Below, piece after piece: positions 44,690-54,849 of a DNA stretch of 64,000 bases. Each line of letters opens with the position of its first letter. Positions within the stretch are counted from its first letter, which is position 1. The DNA comes from Panax quinquefolius (Eukaryota; Streptophyta; Magnoliopsida; Apiales; Araliaceae). Location of the stretch: the NCBI GenBank assembly GCA_020205615.1, contig CM035151.1:44512977-44576976 (forward strand), in the 5' to 3' direction. The position numbers and the translations under genes were made by a program. The notes beneath the pieces are model-generated. The model did not search any database. It was given only the letters and a program-made list of their open reading frames with translations, and had not been told where the DNA came from.

Positions 44690-47424
44690 TGTGACGCCCC
44701 CAAAATTAGGTATCGTCGCCACCCATCTTGGGTCGCCACTTACATGGTACATAAATTCAAATACAACTTACTAATATAATTATCGTGTACAATACGACAT
44801 AAACTGTGAGTTTGAATACAAATATTATCTACTAGATATTATACAAACTCAAAAGGAGTCCTCATTACAACTATTATCACACTATTTCACGAATAGTGAG
44901 AACTACTAATGCTATCATCCGGACCATTACTCTGCTCCCCAACTCGTCATTCCAAATATGTTCTCATTTCAAGAGAACAAAGAAAGAAAGGGTGAGCTCA
45001 ACTAGCCCAAAGAAGAAATATTATGACTAAGATAATGCGTAATAATTTATCATTAGCCTTCAACAAAGCAGTTTAAACCGATAAAAAAATAATAGACAAC
45101 AAGTTTAATCTGCCAATGAAATAAGCAATCCATTAAAAGAGTCAAGTAGAGAATAAAGTCTACTATCTTTTAGGTTTTAAAAGGTTTTTCATCATTGTTA
45201 TAGCCGAGACTCAAACTTTAATAAATAATCCACATCATCGAATCACCCCGCACTTTTCTGACAAGGATATTCATCAAATTATCAATGGTCATGACTATAC
45301 CGAATCACCCCGGTCATAATCATACCAAAAACTATCCATCAACGCATTACAGTGCCATTTGAGGACTTTTATCACATCATTTATAACAAGCCGTGATTAT
45401 ACCGAATGATCCTCGTCATAATCATACTAAGTTCATCTATACACGTAAGTCAAGATAACATAATATAACATGAGGATGATGACAATGACATAATAATTCA
45501 ATAAAACAAGTTAAGAAATTATTTTATCCGTGAATTATTAACGTCCAAATTGTCAAAATGATATTGTTTTGTAGAGTAAAATTCAAGAATGATCGGAAGA
45601 ATATTTCCATGAAAGATATCTTTGGATGAAACGCAAATATCAAGGATATTCTACTAATTTCATGGAGTATAGAAGTCAAAGTTTTAACCAACCGGGTATA
45701 ATAAAGAATGGAATAACAAAAGAAATCACCATGCATGCGGTGCCACAGATAGATGAGTTATTCAATGTAAATAATAATAACGGAACCAAATGTCAGGTGA
45801 AATTCACACCGAAGCGGGATGTTCCAATGAATAATAAAGATGGAACCAGATCCTGTAAAACACATAGATAGGATATTCCAATGTAATGATAAAGATTTTA
45901 ACCAGGTCCTGTAAAACACACAGCATGTGATATTCCAAATGTAATAATAAATAATGGAATTAGGTCCCACAGAAAACGCATGCACGGTGATATATTCAAA
46001 TGAATAATAAAGAATGGAACCAGTCCCAAGCGAAACACACGCAGTGATGTTCCAATGAATAATAATAATAAAGATTTAAACCAGTCCGGGTAAAAACACA
46101 CGAACAAGATGTTCCAATGTAATAATAGAAGAATGTCACCAAGTATAGGGTAAACCATGTATACGTGTTATTCCAATGTAATAATAATAAGCAATGAAAT
46201 AACAACATTCTCTTCATGAATAAGAAAGAATAACACCCTTTACTTTACAACAAATAATATTTCCTACCTTAGAAGAACCTAATATCGGCAAGGTGAAGTA
46301 AGCGAGAATATTTTTCTTCTTTCTCTATAGTTTCTCTCTCTGTAGTTTGAATTGAATTGAAAAAAATGAAGCACTAGGCCTCTATTTATAGAATATTTCT
46401 AGCTAACACTTTTGCCATGTGAAAAGCGCAAGTGGCTCGACGACCGGTGATGTGAAAAGAAAAAGTGGTTTGGCCTTTGTAATATGAAAAACAAGTGGTT
46501 CGGCGCTTTGTAATGTGAAACGACAAGTGGTTCGGCGCTGTAATGTGAAACGACAAGTGGTTCAACGCTCAGTAATGTGAAACGACAAGTGGTTCGACGC
46601 TTTGGTAAAGGTAATTACTATTGACGAAGGTAATTACTATTCACAAAGGTAATTACTATATTGAAGGTAATTACTATCGATTTAAGATAATTACTATTCA
46701 CAAAGGTAATTACTATTGATGAAAGTAATTACTATCGACGAAGAGACTCTTAGATGATGACATATGGGCCCCCATAAAAATAATCAAACTTACCACAAAT
46801 GTCTCATAATGACTTTTATATACATCAAGGATTGAATAAATATTACCACAAATCATTTTTTTTTTAATCAACACATATTTAATCTTTCAACAATTATTAA
46901 TCATTTATAACATGTCGTCCCAATTATTGATTTAATACTATAACATATTATACAGATGATACTGTGACAATAATTGAATCAATAATATAAGAGATATGAT
47001 GCAACAATTACTGTAGCAATAATTGAGCATAACTGAGTGACTTCTCACGTAAGCATCAATAATCAATATCGTGTGCTACTATACAACTACGCGTAGACAT
47101 CGTATTTTTACTAATGGTAGTTCAACAGCTTTTAACTCAATGTAACACCTCTTCCAAGTTATTTTTATAGAAAGATAATTTTGTCGCTTTCTAACTACGA
47201 CAATACTTCCGCTAGGGTCCACCAATGATTGAGCTGTCGTCATTTAATATTCCCCGACAAAAAGAATATTCCCACCAAACGAATATTTTATAACAACTTG
47301 CATACTTTTCGAAAATTTATAAATACTACCCACAACTATAATATTATCTTAAATTCACACCATAATATTAAAAAATTATTTAAATAAAATTTAAATCTTT
47401 ATTGATAAAATCTAAGATCTCACA
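44690..47424 (-). repeat. 5' LTR of Gy-B copy 2
   Basis: Collinear with 37898-40645, with the TATA box at 46382-46390 and the donor-like site at about 46261-46271. Differences from the other LTR are often short scrambled blocks rather than single changes, for example around 45250, 46080 and 46660-46690. Confidence 0.92.
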
Positions 47425-47429
47425 TTCTA

Positions 47430-47805
47430 TGTCTGTGCGCATGGTCACTAGTGATAATATTAACACAACCAAGGCCATTGCAAAAGAATGTGGGATACTC
47501 ACTGAAGGAGGTTTGGCCATAGAAGGACCATAATTTTGCACTAAAACTCCAGATGAATTGGAAGCAATAATACCAATAATTCAGGTGTACAGTTGATTTT
47601 AATAGTACTTGCTAAATCAGTAAATTAAGAAGATGCACTTAATTTCTAAATTATGGAATTTCAGGTAATGGCTCGATCCTTTCCTTTAGACAAGCACATG
47701 CTGGTTAAAAATTTGAGGGACATACATAAAGAGTTGGTAGTAGTAATTGGAGATGGAACTAATTTGCAAGTTTTCATTGGGAATATTTCAGAATCAGAGC
47801 CTTAA
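47430..47805 (+). pseudogene. Fragment of a plant autoinhibited Ca2+-ATPase (ACA type)
   Basis: Two exon pieces joined by an 80-base intron-like gap (47585-47664, GT...AG). The first reads VRMVTSDNINTTKAIAKECG, followed by ILTEGGLAIEGP and a TAA where Glu is expected. The second reads VMARSFPLDKHMLVKNLR and later VVIGDGTN. In P2B-type Ca2+ pumps these are the VRMVTGDN motif and the GDGTND hinge of the phosphorylation domain. Here TGDN is TSDN and similarity ends after GDGTN, so the DAP part is lost. ACA pumps export Ca2+ from the cytosol; this piece has no transmembrane or ATP-site region and is a captured pseudogene. Confidence 0.92.
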
Positions 47806-47863
47806 AATAATGATTATTTCTTGGAAAATTAAGAGGCTCATATATTAACCAATTGTCCCCCAG

Positions 47864-48895
47864 GTGTGTTTCTACTGTGTATCAGAGAACAAGTTCGTTA
47901 TCAGAAAATACTCTACTTTTGAATTTCATTCTGAGTATAGCTTCACGCTTTCAAACTGAGTTAATTGACTCATCTCACACAAGTGTCTCTTGGATGCGTG
48001 GTTCTGAATATGGAAATAGAGCATCTGGAAGTTCAGACAAATGCATTCACCATGATTAGTGAAGTATATTTAAGGGTTGGGACTTATTTACCAATTGACC
48101 ATTGGCAATCAACAGTTGAGATATGCATGGTCTTCTTGGTTCTTAAATAGTTGGAACTAGAAAAGATATACTTTGAATTGTCACTTTAGTTAATCTGTTG
48201 TAAAATAGGTTTTTAGGAAAGTAATGGATGTCTTGGCAGGCAAAGGCCTCCTACTGGTAGAGAATGTTCTGGCCAAGTATCCCTATCACCCTCCCATCAG
48301 TAATTTGTAAATAAGTCATTGGTGGTGCTTCTATTTGCAAGTTTTATACCTCACTGCTGCATTGATTGCACTTAGTTCTCATAGATCCAAAAGGATCCCT
48401 TTCTGACCATGTAAGTATATAATTGTGCTCTATCAAAAACGAATATATACAATATAATGATAATTTGCCTATATCTCCTATTAAATTATAAATAAGAGTT
48501 ATATTCTTCATTCCATTTCATTTACCTATACGGATTTGTTATGTTTTTACAGCTTGCTGGTTTTGTAGCGGCATTGAGGATGTTCTTTAATTATGGCCTA
48601 ACTCATAAATCACAAACCGTGTTAATTGTAGCCAGTCAAAAGGAAGATACTGCTACAAGCCATAATACAAATTTTGACATACTCTGGTCCATACAGGCCT
48701 TCGTATTTGCGCAAAAAGGACCAAAAAATATTGCAGCTAATTGAGCCTGACTCTATGGTTTTTTCAGATCATGAATTTTCTTCAGTTGATCAAATGTTAT
48801 CTGATTCAGATTACAGTGACAGTGATGGATCACCAAAAGAAGCTTTCAACATTACCAGCTCGAAGGCTAGAGTAGCTGCCATTGTTTGCTTGCAG
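47864..48895 (+). pseudogene. Fragment of a HEATR6-like HEAT/ARM-repeat gene
   Basis: Exon-like pieces in order: 47864-48121 (NAFTMISEVYLRVG), about 48209-48300 (VFRKVMDVLAGKG), 48339-48410 (SLLH, a TGA, then LHLVLIDPKGSLSDH, with a perfect GTAAGT donor) and 48553-48895 (LAGFVAALRMFFNYG, YRPSYLRKKD, DSDYSDSDGS and KARVAAIVCLQ, with acceptor ACAG and donor GTAG). These match what I know of the plant homologue of human HEATR6, whose function is poorly defined. Intron positions are kept, so genomic DNA rather than cDNA was captured. Frameshifts near 47990 and 48690 and the TGA make it non-functional. Confidence 0.85.
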
Positions 48896-49967
48896 GTAGC
48901 GTTATATCAACGAAGTTCTTGATGTCATAGACATTTCTTACTTAAATCTATATCCTTGTGCTATTGGAATTATTCGAATATATTTGGATATCCTAGGATT
49001 GCTCCTGACTTTTATGTGATATACTTGCTCAGTGGGGCTTAAATCCCTTTATTATAGCCTGAAGTTGAGCCTAAATTAATCCTAGAAAATCCTAGGACTC
49101 ATTATTTTGTAGTGAGCATTCAATGCATTGTTTAATGGACCAGTACTCAAGTCTTCCTTAACTTTCAGGAAAGCAATACTCTGAAAAAGAATACTTCTCT
49201 TCAAAGAGGCAAAAATTACGTTAGTGGGTTGCAGATACTTCACTTCACAAAGTTGATGAGCTCAGCTCTAAGGGGTTACCACATCACTGTTCATAAGTTT
49301 CCCATTGAGTATGAGTAGTGTATTTATTTACATGATTGCTCTCCAGTTTTTGTCTCTTTCCTTTGTTGGTGAATGTAATTTGTTGGTGTTTGATAGTACT
49401 GTATGCTTATTGTGGGAACCAACATCAGTGATATTGATCATCAAGATTCGGGGACTATATATGTGTTTACAACAATAAAATGGGACCTGAATCACCAAAG
49501 GGGGTGACCATTCACGCGACTGGAATGAGACGCAGGCAGAACCTTTCTTTAGAAGATCAAAATAAAAAATCAAATGCCTTTCATTCTTCCCATTTCTTTG
49601 GATTATGCTGCATCTTTCAAGCATCGTGGTTCATCGACAACAACAACATTTATTGAGGATCATACATGTCATGCACAAGAACACCAATTCACTTCACTGT
49701 TCTGCTCCACTTATTTTCAGGATCTGGAGCAGATCCTAAAAATAAAGAAATTGCTCAAAAGCCTGAAACAATTGTTACAAAAAAAACCTTGAAACAAAGC
49801 AAAAGATGTAATGCACAAACCGGTAAACTCTCAACACTACCTCATCAATGTGTATTCATTTGTTTTTCTGCGTCAAATTTGATTATCGCACAACAATTTA
49901 TCATCTTCTTATTATATTTTAATTTATTAACTGTACGTACAAATTTATTATTAAAAATATAAATAAT
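48896..49967 (+). other. 3' Helitron segment, unassigned
   Basis: A possible exon at about 49169-49318 follows a TTTCAG acceptor and reads SNTLKKNTSLQRGKNYVSGL before a stop. Frames at 49574-49792 and 49666-49962 overlap each other and have no recognisable motif. AT-rich DNA follows to the terminal hairpin. Further captured material is possible but not shown. Confidence 0.4.
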
Positions 49968-49996
49968 CCCGCCGCAACGCGCGGGTTTGTATCTAG
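49968..49996 (+). terminator. Helitron 3' hairpin and CTAG terminus
   Basis: CCCGCCGCAACGCGCGGG forms a five-pair GC stem (CCCGC/GCGGG) with an 8-base loop, seven bases before CTAG. This is the replication/transposition terminator of plant Helitrons, which usually read CTRR. The next base is T, the expected host base. Confidence 0.88.
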
Positions 49997-52022
49997 TACA
50001 TATATAACACAAAAAACTTAACATCTAACACAAGATTAAAAGTCAGATTTTGGTTTTTAAGTTATACCTTTCTTGATCAAATCCTTGAATCTAAGCCTCT
50101 GATTTGTTGTGGGTGTTAGTGGGGCTTTGTTTGGGACCTGATATACTACGAGAATTCGTATCTTAGAGAGAGAGGGTCTTGGATGAGCATGGTGAATAAA
50201 TGAGGCAAAAATAATGCACTTTCTCTCTCCAACCTATATATAATGTAAATACAATGCATGAATCTGAGGTTGCTATCACTAATTGGCTGATTTGAATAGA
50301 TTTTTAATATATTGGCAAGTCAAGGGTGGTTCAACCACTAAAGGTTTGGCAAGATATACAAGTTTCCTACTAAATAATTCAAAAAGGGTAGTATGGTTAA
50401 TTTGATTCCAATTTTAAGGACACAATTGTAAACTTTGCAAACCCTTGGGGTTTGACCCGTAGGGTTTATCCCTTAGGGTTTAACCCTAAGGTTAACACAA
50501 ATTTACTTTTCTAGGATTTTTATTTAGAGTTTGAAAAATGAAAATAATAAAATTTTAGTTTCTAAAAATTGTAATTAGGGTTTCTTAATCAATTAGGTTT
50601 TTAGTTACTTAACACCTTACTAATTAGGTTTAAGATACACTAATTAACATTAAACTTCCAAATTTAGTAATTAGGGTTTGTAATTTATAAATTAGGGTTT
50701 ATAATACAAATTTTAGGATTTTCTAGAAATTTAATATTTCTAAATATTAATTAGGGTTTTGAATAATTAAGATTCTCCCTAATTAGGGTTACGTTTTACT
50801 AAATAGTATTTATCTTTCCAATTTAGCAATTAGGATTACCCAATTAGCAATTATGGTTACAATTAGGAAATTAGGGTTTTAAATTTTTAGCATTTAATAT
50901 TCCTAATTTATACAATTAGGTCCTCAATTTGCAATTGGGGTTTCTTAAATAATAACTAAGGTTTCCTAATTAACCTTAAATTATGCCATACACAACATAA
51001 TTCAACTGACACCATTACCACACAGTCTTAAATTTCCCAATTGAATTAAAAATAGGGTTAAACAGATTAATGCTAGGGTTTGGTCATAAGATACCATAAT
51101 TAACCAACATTACCGGTCCACACATATACAGTACATATTTACGGCACTAAAATAAAATAATATTATAATAAATATCATTAATCACATAACATAATTACTA
51201 GACGGATTTTAAAGTCTCATTTGACTTCAAACTAGGGTTTATCAGTAACATTAAAATTGTTCTAGCAAAACTAATCCTCACATCAACCTTACACACATAG
51301 CATACCTAATTATAATACTGACAACTAATAATATAATATTATTATTCTCATTCCTTGATCAAAATCTAAAATTAGGGTTTTGGATTCCATATCCGATTTT
51401 AATCATAATATATAACATTAATAATTAAGTTAAAATAAATAACTTAATTAATCAAAAAAATTCATATAACATAAAATAATTATTATAATAATTCTATAAT
51501 CCTTTCATATATTATTTAAGTAATATAACAATCATGTTTTCATGGAAAATAATTAATAAAAACATTTTTACTATAAATTAATTATTATAAGAATATACTT
51601 TATAATGTGCAATAATTCTAAAATAAAATTATTTGCAAACATTCATGTAATAAATATATTTTTATTTATTACAATAATTAGATACGCTTTATCTTGTACA
51701 AATCCTCATCCTTAAAATTAAAAAAAAAATTATACGTAAAATTTCCGATTTAATTATATAGAAAATATCGTTGTTACATTTTTACCAACTTGATTTTGAA
51801 AACAAATAGGATCTCCTTGCCTTAAATATTTATATGAATCAATTTATTTAACACTTGACATTTTAAATTATCAAGGTCAATAAAAATTAATTCAAATAAA
51901 ATCGTAAAATAGTTTAGATAAAATAATAAAATGAATATAAAAATAATTAAATAATTACATATTTATTTAATTACTACATAATTGTTATCATCAAAATATA
52001 TAAAATAAAATGAGACCTATCA
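49997..52022 (-). other. Right part of the long LTR, telomere-motif rich
   Basis: No gene. On the - strand this would be U3 to R. It has a TATA box (50233-50242) and a pyrimidine-rich leader with CTCTCTCTC at about 50162-50172. TTAGGGTTT occurs at 50473, 50575, 50671, 50692, 50751, 50871 and 51372, with several one-off variants. The rest is AT-rich. Confidence 0.6.
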
Positions 52023-52040
52023 ATCTCCCCCTTTTTGATG
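52023..52040 (-). promoter_or_regulatory. PPT of the long-LTR element
   Basis: On the - strand AAAAAGGGGGAGAT abuts the LTR start TGATAGG. A second similar tract (GACAAGGGGGAGAAG) lies inside at about 52346-52362. G-rich tracts of this form are common before the 3' LTR in SIRE/Maximus copia elements, but lineage is not settled here. Confidence 0.65.
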
Positions 52041-52107
52041 ATGACAATTATAAAAAAACAATTATCCCTTAAGAAGATACCCCTCAAACTATGAACACTT
52101 TAATTTC

Positions 52108-52345
52108 AATCACATAGCAGTTTATAATAGTTTAAGGCAGTTATAGCAGTGATAACAGTTTATCCAATCTCATGGCAGTTTATAACAATTATAGCAGTTT
52201 ATCCAATCTCATGGCAGTTATAGCAGTTATAACAGTTTATCCAATCTCATGGCAGTTTATAACAATTATAGCAGTTTATCCAATCGCATGGCAGTTACAG
52301 CAGTTATAGCAGTTTATCCAATCTCATGGCAGTTATAACAGTTTA
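52108..52345. repeat. ~40-bp tandem repeat beside the PPT
   Basis: About five to six units contain TTTATCCAATCTCATGGCAG followed by TTATA(G/A)CA(G/A)TTATA(A/G)CAG. They are separated by short variable links and lie between the two purine tracts. Confidence 0.85.
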
Positions 52346-52491
52346 TAATATTTTTCTTCTCCCCCTTGTCATCATAAAAATGATGGTGGAAAAGACTTAA
52401 TCCTGCAGAAAATATTTAGTTAAGTAATCATGCACAGAAAGTTAGTAACAAATATATATATAGTTAGTAATATTACAGTCAGTTCAAATAG

Positions 52492-52941
52492 TTAGAGATC
52501 CTCTAGATTTAGAGGAGAGAAATGTTGAGAGATTTCAGGAATGTTGTCATCGGGATCTTCTGGAAATGGTTGTGGGACAAAATCCGTTGGGTCATCATTG
52601 GCATTGGCATGAAACTCATAGGGACCCATAAGCAATCTATTGTTCTCCGTTAGAAAACATACCATGGACTTAACAACATGTAGAGATAACTGCATATCTT
52701 CTAACTTCTCCAACAAAAGAGTTTGGTTTTGGAGAAGAAGTTGATTCATGCTATTAAGTGAATCAATTTTAGTGGCCATGTTGATGGTGGACTCAACAAC
52801 CTCATGATCAACAGGTTTAAAAATAATTAAGGATTGAGGTGGAAGGTTTAAATGGGAGACAATATTGCTAGTTGGAATAAGCTGGGACTGATGTTGTGAT
52901 ACAGTGATATCCAGGTAATTAAAAATATGAGTAAGCAACAA
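52492..52941 (-). CDS. Hypothetical ORF at the 3' end of the long-LTR element
   Basis: A 149-residue open frame without internal stop. It has a Met- and Gln-rich, Leu-heptad middle (NQLLLQNQTLLLEKLEDMQL) suggestive of a coiled coil and an acidic end with DDPTDFVPQPFPEDPDDNIP. There is no membrane segment or enzyme motif. It lies upstream of the PPT, where some plant copia (SIRE-type) and gypsy elements carry an extra ORF. The sequence upstream is cut at 52962 by another LTR, so the N-terminus may be incomplete. Function unknown. Confidence 0.45.
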   Translation of the reverse strand: MLLTHIFNYLDITVSQHQSQLIPTSNIVSHLNLPPQSLIIFKPVDHEVVESTINMATKIDSLNSMNQLLLQNQTLLLEKLEDMQLSLHVVKSMVCFLTENNRLLMGPYEFHANANDDPTDFVPQPFPEDPDDNIPEISQHFSPLNLEDL

Positions 52942-53070
52942 ACCAAATCCAAGACAGTTGTTGTATTATCCGAAAAAAAAAATATTAAATAATAAAAATT
53001 ATTTTGTTTTAAAACATATTACTTGGACTTTGTCATTTATTGGGTCAAACTAGTTATTTAATTTATGTGG

Positions 53071-54834
53071 TGTTGGTGAAAATCAATACGCTTAAAAACA
53101 CGCAAGTATACGTGGTCAACAAGTAATAAAGTGAAAGTAGAGTATCGTTCCCACGAGGAATTGTTAATACAAATCACCAAGTACTAACCCGTAACCAACT
53201 CAATCTTATTTAAACGAATGAACTTCAAATTATATAAATTAAACTAATTCTATTTACCACTAGTTAAATTAAGATAATAGAGATTTAAGATCACAACTTC
53301 ACTTATTGCTTCATTTAAGTTAACACACTTCTCATCAATTATTCTCTATCCTGAATTGTTAATCAAGAACACTAAAGCAGATAAAACCACCTCTCGATGC
53401 ATAATACCCATATTAACGTCAATCCACAATTAGGATAGAAATCTGTTAAACACCTTAATCAACTAACCCACTATATCTCTATGTGAATTACAATTGAAGA
53501 AGGTTGAAGAATAAGTTCTCTATCCGATTACATTCGATGTTAAGCATATCTCTACCTTAACAATAATAAAAAATCTGCTATTGACAAAATTCATGACACA
53601 TGCTATCATGATAAGATCTAAATCAATACTTCATCTCTCGAGTTCATATAGATTATCATGGTAATTGATGGCCAATCAATTAAACAATTAAGTCCAAATT
53701 ATAATAGACAATCTTCACAATAGAATATAATAATTGATAGAGAAGCATATTAAAATAAACTACACAATAAGATCCATTGTAATCTCAAACAAAGAATTAG
53801 TTCATGATTATTGAATTAAAACTAAGAATCCGCAATTGAATACACATTGAAAGATAAAAATAAGAGTACAGTAAAGAATAAATTTGTTGTCAGTAGATCT
53901 CCATCTTCCTCAAGCTCATGCTCTTGATCTTCAATGGTCTTCAAGTTGCTTTAATCTCCAAATCTAATTAGAACTAGTGTTTTGCTCTAATTTACTCTAA
54001 TCTAATCTAATTGGATCCTCTATCTAGTCTCTCCTCTCTCTAATCCTTGTGATTCTCCTCCTTATATAAGTCTCTTCATATGTCTTTAAGTCCTCTTGGA
54101 TGTTCTCTTGGAAGTCCTTGTGTCAACTAGATCGAAACAATCCTTTCTGGACTCAAATTGGACCAAAATTCGCATTTTTCGCATTTTTTGGGCTACGCCC
54201 ACCCTGGCGGGGGTTTATGCTTGTTTTGGGCCCGCCCTAGTGGGCTAGGGGCCTGCTTTGTGACTCGCATACCCACCCCGGCGGCGATTTTGTGAAGGAA
54301 AATTTTCTGCTCTGACGTCCTTTGGAAAAACGGCCATAACTTTTGATCCGGGAAGAATGACGAGGCCTGCCACCTATTTAATTGAAGTCGTCGACGAGAT
54401 CTACAACTTGCATTCTTTAAGATTTTAGAAATAACGGACGGATGATGATAGAAATTGGGCTGGAAGTGACTGCTGTGCAAATGGCCATCCAAAATAGTGA
54501 CGTTCGACGTCCGTTGGTACAAATGTCATAACTCTTGCATCCGAACTCCGATTGGAATGATTCAAGATGTTCCGGAAAGCTAAGAAGAAGCTCTAAAATA
54601 TAGTCCAAGTTCCAAGCCAAGAACATGAAATGAACATGAAAGCCCAAATGATGTCTGGATTGCTTTTCTTTGCATTTTCCTTGCTTTTCCTTACCAATAG
54701 TCGCTCACACCGCTTCCAAACGTATAACCTACAAAATGAACACAAAATGCATGAAAAGTAACCAAGACACATGAATATAATCAACTAATTCAAGTAAAAG
54801 ATACCAGATAAGTAGGTATAAAACCTACTTATCA
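53071..54834 (-). repeat. 3' LTR of the Athila-like element
   Basis: On the + strand TGTTGGTGAAAATC to AAACCTACTTATCA, 1764 bp. Aligns with 57484-59249 with mostly single-base differences. Frames inside it (54193-54784) have copies in the other LTR and are not genes. Confidence 0.95.
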
Positions 54835-54849
54835 AATACCCTCAAACTT
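54835..54849 (-). promoter_or_regulatory. PPT of the Athila-like element
   Basis: On the - strand AAGTTTGAGGGTATT directly precedes the LTR. The neighbouring CATGAGGACAAGCAACGG is typical of this lineage's 3' end. Confidence 0.75.

Larger units (their letters stand above)
37898..47424 (-). mobile_element. Complete pol-less gypsy element Gy-B, copy 2
   Basis: Two LTRs (37898-40645 and 44690-47424) bracket a 4.0 kb internal region. TTCTA immediately precedes 37898 and follows 47424, a perfect 5-bp target-site duplication, so this is one insertion event. Inside, from right to left: PBS, gag, zinc knuckle, protease and a short pre-RT remnant. Non-coding DNA with the 57-bp minisatellite and the PPT follow. 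RT, RNase H and integrase are absent. It is a non-autonomous element with gag and protease remnants, inserted in the Helitron next to the ATPase fragment. Confidence 0.92.
36519..49996 (+). mobile_element. Non-autonomous Helitron carrying host gene fragments
   Basis: The 5' end reads TCTATATATACTAAATC after an A. The 3' end is a GC-rich hairpin (49968-49985) followed by TTTGTATCTAG and then a T. Plant Helitrons start with TC, end with a short hairpin plus CTRR and insert between A and T without duplicating the target; all these signs are present. Without the 9.5 kb Gy-B insertion it is about 3.9 kb. It carries fragments of an ACA-type Ca2+-ATPase and a HEATR6-like gene on its + strand. No Rep/helicase or RPA sequence was seen, so it would need an autonomous partner. 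Confidence 0.82.
32909..52022 (-). repeat. Very long LTR, split by a Helitron (interpretation)
   Basis: The left edge is TGTAAGGACCCC, the right edge GAGACCTATCA followed by a purine tract on the - strand. Removing the Helitron (36519-49996) joins 49997-52022 to 32909-36518, a 5.6 kb unit with TG...CA ends and weakly similar end sequences. A TATA box on the - strand (50233-50242) precedes a leader with a donor-like AAGGTATAAC at about 50066-50076. Position and orientation fit a 3' LTR of an element whose internal part starts at 52023. Alternatively the two halves are different LTRs; a second copy would decide. Confidence 0.5.

Noticed and set aside
36519..49996. Autonomous Helitron (Rep/helicase)
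   Set aside because: No Rep or helicase motif found in any frame outside the nested Gy-B element.
54193..54784. Three frames resembling a small protein, repeated at 58608-59199
   Set aside because: They lie within the two LTRs of the Athila-like element and exist only because the LTR is duplicated.
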